From Micromonospora lupini str. Lupac 08 (lineage in GTDB: Bacteria > Actinomycetota > Actinomycetes > Mycobacteriales > Micromonosporaceae): a stretch of 64,000 nucleotides of DNA. Both the position numbers and the translations under genes were made by a program. This document shows, piece by piece, positions 57,901-64,000 of this stretch. The stretch lies in the NCBI RefSeq assembly GCF_000297395.2, contig NZ_HF570108.1, forward strand, positions 6,686,255 to 6,750,254. Reading direction: 5' to 3'. How positions within the stretch are numbered: position 1 is the first letter of the stretch; every line of letters starts with the position of its first letter. The notes below the pieces were generated by a model, which did not search any database, was not told the DNA's origin, and was given only the letters and a program-made list of their open reading frames with translations.

Positions 57901-59361
57901 CAGAAGGTGAAGGGGATCAGCAAGGCCCGCGCGGGCACCGCGTACGGCGGGGCCGCGACCGAGGCCGCGTCCCGGGCCCAGGACGCCTGGACCGGGATCG
58001 CCGCCCTGCCGGCGGCGGTCTACGACAACGCTGCGGCCACCCTCGACGGCAGGGTCTACTCCGTCGGCGGTGGCGGCGGCAGTGGCCTGGAGGGCAAGGC
58101 CTGGCGCTACGACCCCGACACCGACGCCTGGGCCGCGCTGCCCGACCTGCCGACCCCCCGGGCCAAGCCCGTCGCGGCAGCGGTCGGCGGCAAGCTGTAC
58201 GTCCTCGGCGGCTGGGGCGCCGACAACGACACGGTCGCCTCGGTGGACGTGTTCGACCCGGCCACCGGAAGTTGGAGCACGGTGGCCGGGGCGACCAACC
58301 CGTTCCCGGCGGCGGCGGCCGGCGGCGCGGTGACAGGTGGAAAGGTCTACCTGGTCGGTGGCTGCCTGGACAGCGACTGCACCGACTCGGACCGGCTCGT
58401 CGTCTTCGACCCGGCGACCGGCGCGTTCCACACCGGCGCCGCCTACCCGCATCCGGTCTCCTGGCTCTCCTGCGGCGGGATCGGCGGCGCCGTCTACTGC
58501 GCCGGCGGCACCGGCGGCGCCGGCGGCACCGAGCACACCGACGCCTACCGCTACGACCCGGCGGCGGACGCGTGGCACCCGCTGCCGAACCTGCCGCTGG
58601 ACCTCTGGGGTTCCCAGTACACGGCGACCGGTGACCTCCTGGTCCTGGCCGGCGGGGTCACCGCGGCGTCGACCACTGTGACCAACCGGACCATCGCGTA
58701 CGACCCGGTGGCCGGGAGTTGGCGCGACCTGCCCAACGTCCAGTTCGGCAGGTACCGGGGCGCCGCCGCCTGCGGCGCGTACAAGATCGGTGGTTCGCCG
58801 TCGTCCTTCGTCGGCTCGACCGAGAGTGAACGGCTGAGCGGCCTGGACCTGTGCGGCGGGGAGGCGGACCTCCCCTGGCTCGCCACCACGCCCGGCACCT
58901 TCACCCTGGCCCCGGGCGCCTCCCGGACGGTCACCGTCAAGCTGACCGCCACGGCGACGGCCGGCGTGGCCCAGCCGGGCACCTACTCCGGCGAACTGGC
59001 CATCGCCTCCGACACCCCGTACCGGGTCTCGGCGGTGCCGGTGCGGATGAACGTGTCGCCGCCGGCCAGTTGGGGCAGGATCCAGGGCACCGTCACCGGT
59101 GTCACCTGCCGAGGCGCCACCGTCGGCGTCGCGGCGACGGTCCGGGTGAACCTGCTGGGTACCACGACCGGCTACACCCTGACCGCGGACGCCCAGGGCC
59201 GGTACGTCTGGTGGCTGCCGAAGGGCCGCTACGAGGTGATCGTCGCCAAGGACGCCTGGGTGCCGCAGACGCAGCGCACCCGGATCGAGGCCGGCATCGT
59301 CCAGACGCTCGACTTCACCCTCGACCCGGCCTCGTCCTGCACGAGAGCCACAGGCATCTGA
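54979..59361 (+). CDS. secreted S8 (subtilisin-like) serine peptidase with Kelch repeats and carboxypeptidase-regulatory-like domains
   Basis: A 1460-residue secreted protein. After a signal peptide (ending about AVAARPAP) come an I9-type propeptide, then the subtilase domain with Asp193 (ANIDSGVQYDHP), His240 (NNGHGTHTMG), oxyanion Asn (VVNNSWGG) and Ser413 (FDGTSMAAPHVSG). Next are two carboxypeptidase-regulatory-like beta domains (about 490-640), a jelly-roll-like domain (SFDGRTAPDGWSVRNRTDDG region), another regulatory-like domain, then about five Kelch units (GKLYVLGGWGADNDTVASVD; about 1010-1280) and C-terminal beta domains. GTG 54979 is preferred (GGGGAGG 4 nt upstream); ATG 54964 overlaps that motif. 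All catalytic residues are intact, so it should be an active extracellular protease. Confidence 0.92.
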   Translation: MLRPSTLRSALWRTAVACGAALLALTAQPAVAARPAPAPAHVDKRLLRQLGTTGHVSFLVYLRDTAPVARTAKLRDPDDRAREVHRLLTTTATRTQKGLRALLTTRRAPHTAYWIANAVRVTGDRTLLDEIAKRPEVARIEPTHSYRLVRPTPTTGGHADADGPEWGLTNINAPQVWNELGDRGEGVVVANIDSGVQYDHPALVGAYRGNLGGGAFDHNHNWYDPAGVCPSAAPCDNNGHGTHTMGTMVGDDRAGNQIGVAPGAKWITAKGCETDSCSDASLLAAGQWVLAPTDLNGQNPRPDLRPDVVNNSWGGAGGDPWFQQTIAAWRAAGIFGVFSAGNDGPDCGSAGSPGDSADAYAVGSYDVHDAISDFSGRGDATDARSYKPNVAAPGSNVRSSVPGNSYAAFDGTSMAAPHVSGTVALLWSAAAGLKGDVTATEELLDRTARDVDATTCGGTAADNNVFGEGRLDAYAAVRASSRGAVGRIIGTVTAAGNGDPIVGATVGDGTRSVTTGTDGRYALTLPAGQATVTVSAYGYAGQTATVTVTDDGTVTEDFALAANPPVTVRGRVTDGSGHGWPLYARIEVAGRPGGPVFTDPATGRYSFTVPGDTTYRLTVTARYPGYRTVTRDVVTGTGPATADVAVPVEPVCTAAGYTGSFGAPVLDESFDGRTAPDGWSVRNRTDDGGWDFTDAGERGNLTGGSGAFAIADSDRLGSGKTQDTDLVTPTVDLRATPAPVLRFRSDWWAVGVTDAADVDVSTDGGATWTTVWHQTGSRRGPLLEEVPLAPAAGASTVRVRFRFHGTFAWWWQVDDVQLVNRDCVPTAGGLLLGVTTDRNTGTPLNGVAVVSADRPADLATSASTPDDPTLPDGFYWLFSGLTGAHPFTTSRTPYQPSTKTATVTADDARRLDVALAAGRLTVTPADVQSYQPYASSRTTKVTVRNTGSAPAAVNLVERGGRFDRLSRAGAPLREQKVKGISKARAGTAYGGAATEAASRAQDAWTGIAALPAAVYDNAAATLDGRVYSVGGGGGSGLEGKAWRYDPDTDAWAALPDLPTPRAKPVAAAVGGKLYVLGGWGADNDTVASVDVFDPATGSWSTVAGATNPFPAAAAGGAVTGGKVYLVGGCLDSDCTDSDRLVVFDPATGAFHTGAAYPHPVSWLSCGGIGGAVYCAGGTGGAGGTEHTDAYRYDPAADAWHPLPNLPLDLWGSQYTATGDLLVLAGGVTAASTTVTNRTIAYDPVAGSWRDLPNVQFGRYRGAAACGAYKIGGSPSSFVGSTESERLSGLDLCGGEADLPWLATTPGTFTLAPGASRTVTVKLTATATAGVAQPGTYSGELAIASDTPYRVSAVPVRMNVSPPASWGRIQGTVTGVTCRGATVGVAATVRVNLLGTTTGYTLTADAQGRYVWWLPKGRYEVIVAKDAWVPQTQRTRIEAGIVQTLDFTLDPASSCTRATGI

Positions 59362-59372
59362 CGGACACCCGC

Positions 59373-59455
59373 GGGTGGCCGGCGACCTTTCGGTCCCGGC
59401 CACCCGGCGGTGACGACGACCGGGGCCGGCCACCCAGGAGGGTGACCGGCCCCGG
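59373..59455. terminator. two back-to-back hairpins between convergent genes
   Basis: GGGTGGCCGG (59373-59382) pairs with CCGGCCACCC (59396-59405); then CCGGGGCCGG with CACCC (59420-59435) pairs with GGGTG and CCGGCCCCGG (59440-59455) with one mismatch. They separate the subtilase stop (59361) and the DUF1416 stop (59473) and likely serve one strand each. Confidence 0.85.
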
Positions 59456-59472
59456 TCGATCAGAGCAGTGGG

Positions 59473-59793
59473 TCAGGCGACGGTGACGGTGACCTCGTTG
59501 ATGCCCCGGCCGGCGGTGACGGCGGCGTCGCCGTTGCCGTGCCGGGACAGCGCCCGCAGCGTCCAGGAACCCGGCGCGGCGAAGAACCGGAACTGGCCGG
59601 CCGCCGAGGTGACCACCTCGGCGGTGAACTCACCTGTCGAGTCGAGCAGCCGGACGTACGCGCCCGGCACGGCCTCGTCCGTCGCCGAGCGGACGATGCC
59701 CGTGATGACGGTTTCCTTCTCCAGGTCCAGGCTGGCCGGCAGCGGCGCGGCCTGGTCGGGTGCGGCGCAACCCGCAGCGGTGGGAGCAGTCAT
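59473..59793 (-). CDS. DUF1416 domain-containing protein (SseC-like)
   Basis: A 106-residue single-domain protein with a carboxypeptidase-regulatory-like beta-sandwich: ETVITGIVRSATDEAVPGAY, VRLLDSTGEFTAEVVTSAAG, QFRFFAAPGSWTLRALSRHG. It has one N-terminal Cys in TAAGCAAP. It is the partner of the rhodanese gene 6 bp upstream, as Rv0814c (sseC2) with Rv0815c (cysA2). The function is unknown; a role in sulfur transfer from the rhodanese is a reasonable guess. The two genes should be regulated together by the upstream leader region. Confidence 0.9.
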   Translation of the reverse strand: MTAPTAAGCAAPDQAAPLPASLDLEKETVITGIVRSATDEAVPGAYVRLLDSTGEFTAEVVTSAAGQFRFFAAPGSWTLRALSRHGNGDAAVTAGRGINEVTVTVA

Positions 59794-59799
59794 GGCGGA

Positions 59800-60648
59800 T
59801 CAGGCCTCCCCGGGCTCGTCGCCGAGCGCGACCGGCACGCCGACGAGCGAGCCGTACTCGGTCCAGGAACCGTCGTAGTTCTTCACGTTGCGGTGGCCGA
59901 GCAGCTCCTGCAGCACGAACCAGGTGTGCGAGGAACGCTCGCCGATCCGGCAGTACGCGATGGTCTCCTTGCCGTCGTCGAGCCCCGCGTCGCCGTAGAT
60001 CTTGCGCAGCTCGTCGTCGGACCGGAAGGTGCCGTCCTCGTTGGCCGCCTTGGACCACGGGACGCTGATCGCGGTCGGGATGTGACCGGCCCGCTGCGCC
60101 TGCTCCTGCGGCAGGTGGGCGGGGGCGAGCAGCCGGCCGGCGAACTCGTCGGGGCTGCGCACGTCGACCAGGTTCTTGGTGCCGATCGCGGCGACGACCT
60201 CGTCGCGGAAGGCCCGGATGGAGGTGTCCGGCTCCTGCGCGACGTACTGGGTGGCCGGGCGGGTCGCCGTCTCGGTGACAAGCGGACGGGCGTCCAGCTC
60301 CCACTTCTTGCGACCACCGTCGAGCAGCTTGACGTCGCGGTGGCCGTAGAGCTTGAAGTACCAGTAGGCGTACGCCGCGAACCAGTTGTTGTTGCCGCCG
60401 TAGAGGATGACGGTGTCGTCGTTGCTGATGCCCCGCTCGGACAGCAGCGCCTCGAACTGGGTCTTGTTGACGAAGTCGCGGCGGACCTGGTCCTGGAGGT
60501 CGGTCTTCCAGTCGATCTTGATGGCGCCGGCGATGTGGCCGGTCTCGTAGGCCGAGGTGTCCTCGTCGACCTCGACGAAGACGACGCCCGGGGCGTCGAG
60601 GTTCTTCTCGGCCCACTCGACCGAGACGAGTGCGGTGTCGCGACTCAT
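59800..60648 (-). CDS. thiosulfate sulfurtransferase (tandem rhodanese, CysA2/SseA type)
   Basis: A 282-residue two-domain rhodanese. The N-terminal inactive domain has VSVEWAEKNLDAPGVVFVEV, HIAGAIKIDWKTDLQDQVRR and ILYGGNNNWFAAYAYW. The C-terminal active domain has LVDVRSPDEFAGRLLAPAHL and the catalytic Cys233 in IAYCRIGERSSHTWF. It transfers sulfane sulfur from thiosulfate to an acceptor. ATG 60648 has GGGAG 7 nt upstream. Upstream lie a 25-residue Cys-rich leader peptide and hairpins, suggesting cysteine-dependent expression. Order matches Rv0815c-Rv0814c. Confidence 0.94.
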   Translation of the reverse strand: MSRDTALVSVEWAEKNLDAPGVVFVEVDEDTSAYETGHIAGAIKIDWKTDLQDQVRRDFVNKTQFEALLSERGISNDDTVILYGGNNNWFAAYAYWYFKLYGHRDVKLLDGGRKKWELDARPLVTETATRPATQYVAQEPDTSIRAFRDEVVAAIGTKNLVDVRSPDEFAGRLLAPAHLPQEQAQRAGHIPTAISVPWSKAANEDGTFRSDDELRKIYGDAGLDDGKETIAYCRIGERSSHTWFVLQELLGHRNVKNYDGSWTEYGSLVGVPVALGDEPGEA

Positions 60649-60857
60649 CGAATCACTCCCTGGTGAGGATGGATGGTGAGCCAACGCGCGAATATCGATG
60701 GGTTGAACTGTCGCACCGCGCGCGGGACCCAGCGGAAGGACGGGATCACGGGTTCGTGCGACGGCGCCGCTGCCGGGCGTTCGGTGGGATCACCGCAAAG
60801 GGTCGAGGACCCTGCGTGCCGGTGGCCGCCGTCAGGCGGCCAGAAACAGCCCCGCCG
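60649..60857 (-). promoter_or_regulatory. leader region between the Cys-rich peptide and the sulfurtransferase gene
   Basis: The 209-nt stretch downstream of the leader peptide holds two hairpins on the minus strand: GGCCGCC-TGAC-GGCGGCC (60841-60824), 17 nt after the peptide stop, and GGGTC-CTC-GACCC (60812-60800). They are placed as expected for attenuation governed by translation of the peptide. No other gene is visible in it. Confidence 0.55.
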
Positions 60858-60935
60858 TCAGATGACAGGGCGACACAGGCAGGTGGCCACGCGGCACAGG
60901 TCGACCGCGCGCCGTTTGGTGAGGTGGGTCCCCAT
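60858..60935 (-). CDS. 25-residue Cys-rich leader peptide of the sulfurtransferase operon
   Basis: MGTHLTKRRAVDLCRVATCL followed by CRPVI. Three Cys fall within eight residues near the C-terminus (Cys14, Cys19, Cys21), and the LTKRRAVDLCRV pattern is that of the 'putative leader peptide' family found before sulfur-assimilation genes in actinobacteria; in mycobacteria such short Cys-rich frames mediate cysteine-responsive attenuation. TAGGCT (60949-60944, minus) lies 8 nt before ATG, so the peptide should be translated from a leaderless mRNA. The sulfurtransferase start is 209 nt downstream of its stop. Confidence 0.82.
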   Translation of the reverse strand: MGTHLTKRRAVDLCRVATCLCRPVI

Positions 60936-61050
60936 GAGCACGGAGCCTACCAGCCAGTGACCGGCCTGCCACTGGACCGACCACCATCCGGGATCGTCCG
61001 GGCTGCGGGGCCGGTGCGGCGTCCCGCGGCCCGGACGATTGACGCGCCGC

Positions 61051-61839
61051 TCAGCCGGCGGAGTTGATGGGCACGTTCTTCGCGTCGGCGGTGACCGCCA
61101 GCCCGTCGGGCAACGGCCGGACCTCCCGGACCGCGAGCTGGAACGGCAGGTCGGGCAGCGGCACGTCGATGGAGATGCCCTCGGCGTACTTGTTCAGGAT
61201 CGTGCGGGCAAGCGGCAGGTTCGGCAGGCCGGCGGCGTCCAGGTTGCTGAAGCGCAGGGCCACGGCGCCGTTCTTGGCGACTGTGACGTCGGCGGTGCCG
61301 GCCACTGTGAACTTCTGGCCGAGGATGTCGACCGGGGCGGTGACGGCGAGCTTGCCGCCCTGCTCCCCAAGGGTGAGCCCGGGTCGCTTCAGCAGCGCGG
61401 CGAGGCTCTCGTAGCTGATCGTGCCGGTGCCGTTGACCGTGTCGGCCACGACGTCGCCCTGCCCCGACCGCAGCGTGTCCAGCGAGGCACGCACGTTGCG
61501 GGCGTCGACGTCCAGCACCGGCAGCCGTACGGCGTCACCCTCCACCGACCCCTGCACGTCCCGCAGCGTGATGGAGATCCGCTCGTACCGCCCGTCCAGC
61601 ACCTGGGTGAGGAACGGCGTCCCGGCGACCTCGACGTCGGGCTCGGCCGACTGCGCCCCCTGCTTGCTGATCTCCTGGCTGACCCGCTCGGCGATGAGCC
61701 GCTCGGCAACGCCGACCGCCACCCGGTCGGCGACCACCAGCAGACCCGCCACCACCAGGAGCAGAACGACCAGGCCGATGAGCAGCTTGCGGCCGCGCCG
61801 TCGGGGCCGGGTTTCGCCAGCCGGATACTCCTGGGCCAC
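61051..61839 (-). CDS. LmeA-like DUF2993 phospholipid-binding protein
   Basis: A 262-residue protein with a basic N-terminus (RPRRRGRKLL), one TM helix or uncleaved signal (IGLVVLLLVVAGLLVVAD) and an extracytoplasmic DUF2993 domain: AERLIAERVSQEISKQGAQS, PFLTQVLDGRYERISITLRD, VRLPVLDVDARNVRASL and LPDLPFQLAVREVRPLPDGL. Mycobacterial LmeA (Rv0817c) binds phosphatidylinositol and controls lipomannan elongation. The neighbourhood (rhodanese on one side, GlnR on the other) is the same as in M. tuberculosis, so this is its counterpart. Its precise role in this organism is unproven. Confidence 0.88.
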   Translation of the reverse strand: MAQEYPAGETRPRRRGRKLLIGLVVLLLVVAGLLVVADRVAVGVAERLIAERVSQEISKQGAQSAEPDVEVAGTPFLTQVLDGRYERISITLRDVQGSVEGDAVRLPVLDVDARNVRASLDTLRSGQGDVVADTVNGTGTISYESLAALLKRPGLTLGEQGGKLAVTAPVDILGQKFTVAGTADVTVAKNGAVALRFSNLDAAGLPNLPLARTILNKYAEGISIDVPLPDLPFQLAVREVRPLPDGLAVTADAKNVPINSAG

Positions 61840-61944
61840 GCCGCCTCCTGTCTTCGCCCGCCGCGATGCGGCGGGACGTCCGAACCGGTGCCGCAGCGCG
61901 GCGCACCCGTAGGTACCCGACCGACACCGGCCTCAACCGTGGGC

Positions 61945-63000
61945 TCAGAGGAACAGCATGCACATGGCGTACGCGGCAGGCGCAGCCAGGGCGAACCCGC
62001 CGAGCGGACCCTGCATGTGCCGGGCGACCCACATGGTGGGCGGTTCGCCGGCCATCAGACGACCCGCCTCCGCGTACCCCACGGCGAGATCGGAGAGGAC
62101 GGCGGTGACGGCCGCGACCAGGCCGATCATCGCGGCCCGGGTCGGCGTGAAGGGTGCCACCAGATAGCTGCCGAGGACCGCGCTGCCAAGCGTGCCCACC
62201 ATCGCGCCGGCGACGACGCCTGCCGCGCCCCGGGGCACCTGCGGGGCCAGCCGGGGCCACGGCAGCACCGCGTCGGTGAGCCGGGCGACGGTCAGGGCCA
62301 CCCCACTCGCGGTCAGGCAGACCGTGATCGCCTGCGTGCCGGCCGGGATGCGGCTGAGCACGATCAGGGTGCCGAAGGCCACGACCCCGACCACGATGAG
62401 CAGTGTGGCGCCGAGTGAGTCAGTGACCCGGATGCGGTCGACCCGGCGGACCAGTTGGCCGAGCACTGCGGCGAGGAAGCCACCGACGGCCAGGTAGCCC
62501 AGCGGCGCCAGACCGGCGACGTCGCTCTGGACGGCGGCGATGTCGGCGGCTGCGGCGACCACGGCGCTGATCCCGCCGACCAGCAGCAGCGCGGGCGGGC
62601 GCATGGCCATCGTCCAGGCGAGCACGAACAGCAGTTGGACGCCGAAGACGATGAAGGCGAACGGCAGGCGGTGACCCGGCCCGGACGTCTGCGCGCCGAG
62701 CACCAGACCCACCCCGAGCAGCGCGGCGAAGCCGGCGATGGTCAACGCCAGCGGGCGGTGCACCTCCACCGGGACGACGGCCTCCTCCTCCGGCTCGTCG
62801 ACCTCGTCCTCGGATCGGCGGGCCGGTTCCCCGGCGCGGCGGGCCCGGCGTGGCTTGCCCCGTTCACGGCGTTCGCCGTCGACGACGGCCGGTCCGGTGC
62901 GCGGCGCGGGGGGCTGGCCACGGGTCGGAGCGGCCGGACCCGGGCGGGGACCGTCGGACCACGATTCGCGGCCGGCGTCGGGCGAGGTGGAGGGAAACAC
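61945..63000 (-). CDS. polytopic membrane protein of unknown function
   Basis: A 351-residue protein. The first 85 residues are hydrophilic and charged (EDEVDEPEEEAVVPVEVHRP) and are followed by nine or ten TM helices (LTIAGFAALLGVGLVLGAQT, FIVFGVQLLFVLAWTMAM, LLLVGGISAVVAAAADIAAV, ATLLIVVGVVAFGTLIVL and others), ending with HMQGPLGGFALAAPAAYAMC. I recognise it as a type found near lmeA/glnR in actinobacteria but cannot name a function. Start GTG 63000. It is divergent from glnR and 105 bp upstream of lmeA on the same strand. Confidence 0.78.
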   Translation of the reverse strand: MFPSTSPDAGRESWSDGPRPGPAAPTRGQPPAPRTGPAVVDGERRERGKPRRARRAGEPARRSEDEVDEPEEEAVVPVEVHRPLALTIAGFAALLGVGLVLGAQTSGPGHRLPFAFIVFGVQLLFVLAWTMAMRPPALLLVGGISAVVAAAADIAAVQSDVAGLAPLGYLAVGGFLAAVLGQLVRRVDRIRVTDSLGATLLIVVGVVAFGTLIVLSRIPAGTQAITVCLTASGVALTVARLTDAVLPWPRLAPQVPRGAAGVVAGAMVGTLGSAVLGSYLVAPFTPTRAAMIGLVAAVTAVLSDLAVGYAEAGRLMAGEPPTMWVARHMQGPLGGFALAAPAAYAMCMLFL

Positions 63001-63247
63001 GCCCCGATCGTGCCAGATCGGCTGCCCGACGCGGCGGTCACGGGTTTCCGCAACGTTAAAACCTGCGCCACGATCAGGGGCAAGCTAGACAAACGGGAAA
63101 TGGCCTGGAGGCGTGGCCGAGGCGATCGGTTACGCTCAACGCGTTACCCGCCCGTCAGCGACGCCGGGACCACGCAATTTCTCAGCGCACTCTGCCACGA
63201 GTGTGTCTGGTCGCGTGCGGCCTCGCGCCGCCGGGACGGAGGTGATC
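63001..63247. promoter_or_regulatory. divergent promoter region of glnR with GlnR-box-like sequence
   Basis: The 247-bp gap has no gene. On the minus strand TTAAC-N6-GAAAC (63059-63044) matches a GlnR half box (GTnAC-n6-GAAAC) at nine of ten specified-type positions, counting the variable base. TACGCT (63131-63136) is a -10 candidate for glnR, within a direct repeat of GTTAC (63129 and 63143). Confidence 0.4.
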
Positions 63248-63961
63248 GTGGAGATCCTGCTGCTGGTGACCGCGCGCGCAGGGGAACCGTCGGCTGTGCT
63301 GCCGGCGCTCGACCTGCTGCCACACTCAGTTCGCACCGCGCCGCGCGACGTCCGCACCCTGGTCGCCGGGCCCAGCCCCGACGCGGTGCTTGTCGACGCC
63401 CGCTCGGAGCTGAGCGAGGCCCGAGCGACCTGCCGGATGCTGCACGCCACCGGGCTCGGGGTGCCGCTGGTCGCGGTGGTGACCGAGGCCGGCCTGATCG
63501 CGCTGAACGCGGACTGGGGCGTCGACGACGTCATCCTCGCGTCGGCCGGTCCCGCCGAGGTCGAGGCGCGACTGCGGCTCGCGGTCGGCCGCCTGAGCAA
63601 CGCGACCGCCGGCGCCGGCGGCTCGATCCGGGCCGGTGAGCTGAACATCGACCCCGACACGTACGCGGCCAAGCTGAAGGGTCGTCCGCTCGACCTCACC
63701 TACAAGGAGTTCGAGCTGCTGAAGTTCCTGGCCCAGCACCCGGGCCGGGTGTTCACCCGCGATCAACTGCTGCGCGAGGTCTGGGGCTACGACTACTTCG
63801 GGGGCACCCGGACGGTGGACGTGCACGTCCGGCGGCTGCGCGCCAAGCTCGGCTCGGAGTACGAGTCGATGATCGGCACGGTCCGCCAGGTGGGTTACAA
63901 GTTCGTCGTGCCGCCGTCGCGCTCCCTGCCCGAGACGGAGCACGCGCCGCTGCCCGTCTGA
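63248..63961 (+). CDS. glnR: GlnR-type nitrogen regulator (OmpR family, atypical receiver)
   Basis: A protein of about 237 residues. The N-terminal receiver-like domain (VEILLLVTARAGEPSAVLPA, AVLVDARSELSEARATCRML) keeps an Asp in VLVDAR but lacks the full acidic pocket, as in GlnR, which works without phosphorylation. The C-terminal winged helix is LDLTYKEFELLKFLAQHPGR, FTRDQLLREVWGYDYFGGTR, TVDVHVRRLRAKLGSEYES, and VRQVGYKFV. GlnR controls ammonium assimilation genes. GTG 63248 is chosen because GGAGG lies 5 nt upstream; GTG 63242 overlaps that motif. Position beside lmeA matches Rv0818. Confidence 0.9.
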   Translation: MEILLLVTARAGEPSAVLPALDLLPHSVRTAPRDVRTLVAGPSPDAVLVDARSELSEARATCRMLHATGLGVPLVAVVTEAGLIALNADWGVDDVILASAGPAEVEARLRLAVGRLSNATAGAGGSIRAGELNIDPDTYAAKLKGRPLDLTYKEFELLKFLAQHPGRVFTRDQLLREVWGYDYFGGTRTVDVHVRRLRAKLGSEYESMIGTVRQVGYKFVVPPSRSLPETEHAPLPV

Positions 63962-64000
63962 CCTCCAGCCCGAGTTTCCCATATGCCCCTTTTGCGCAGC

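Noticed and set aside
56032..59433. 1133-residue open frame on the minus strand opposite the subtilase gene
   Set aside because: It is an antisense shadow created by GC-rich third codon positions: the product is Arg/Gly/Val-rich low-complexity sequence with no domain, and the opposite strand encodes a complete S8 protease.

Overview
The window looks like chromosome from a high-GC actinobacterium, most likely Micromonospora or a close relative (Micromonosporaceae). The signs are very high GC, frequent GTG/TTG starts, many genes with a TAnnnT -10 element 6-8 nt before the start codon (leaderless transcripts), a mycothiol gene (mshA), and a gene order that matches, from memory, two blocks of the Mycobacterium tuberculosis chromosome: about Rv0474-Rv0501 and about Rv0812-Rv0818. 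I see no rRNA or tRNA gene, prophage, transposase or CRISPR array. It reads as mostly core chromosome with lineage-specific insertions.

Layout. 1-2 kb: galE2-like epimerase, the 33-residue ribosomal protein bS22 and a BldC-like DNA-binding protein. 2-7 kb: a MacAB-type ABC export operon and an anchored MA-type metallopeptidase. 7-15 kb: hydrolase-tetR operon with a 38-bp operator, proline dehydrogenase, a YgiB/YgiC-like pair, CGNR regulator, sugar isomerase, Ppx/GppA phosphatase, Cys-cluster protein, and a second TetR with two matched operators. 16-19 kb: phosphate control (RegX3/PhoP, SenX3/PhoR, divergent phoU with candidate PHO boxes) and phosphoglycerate mutase. 20-24 kb: two tandem MFS exporters and a lysine-rich H1-like protein. 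24-30 kb: YbjN, mshA, SDR, methyltransferase, murB and a mycothiol-dependent isomerase-fold enzyme. 30-36 kb: a complete cellobiose operon, cebEFG-bglC-cebR, with twin CebR-type operators. 36-45 kb: RidA, GNAT, macro domain, EI24, WYL regulator, SDR, AlaX-type editing protein, hydrolases, DUF2516, an HbhA-like protein and an XRE regulator. 45-54 kb: asparaginase, BKACE enzyme, YgfZ, Fur, PabC, nitrobindin, a 34-residue membrane peptide divergent from a DsrE gene, SCP2 and a glycogen-debranching-type enzyme. 54-64 kb: orphan winged-helix regulator, 1460-residue secreted subtilase with Kelch repeats, DUF1416 and rhodanese behind a Cys-rich leader peptide, an LmeA-like protein, a membrane protein and GlnR.

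Main points of interest: two single-base frameshifts (pabC near 49439, debranching enzyme near 52421) in otherwise intact genes; a Cys-rich leader peptide with hairpins upstream of the sulfurtransferase operon; overlapping divergent -10 elements giving two leaderless genes 24 bp apart; several strong operator palindromes that can be assigned to neighbouring regulators; and three intergenic repeat types (59-bp tandem repeat with a partial copy at the left edge, MITE-like element at 15.1 kb, 46-bp palindrome at 45.05 kb). I found no clearly new multi-gene system; the best candidates for novelty are these regulatory and repeat elements and the two-layer design of the H1-like protein.
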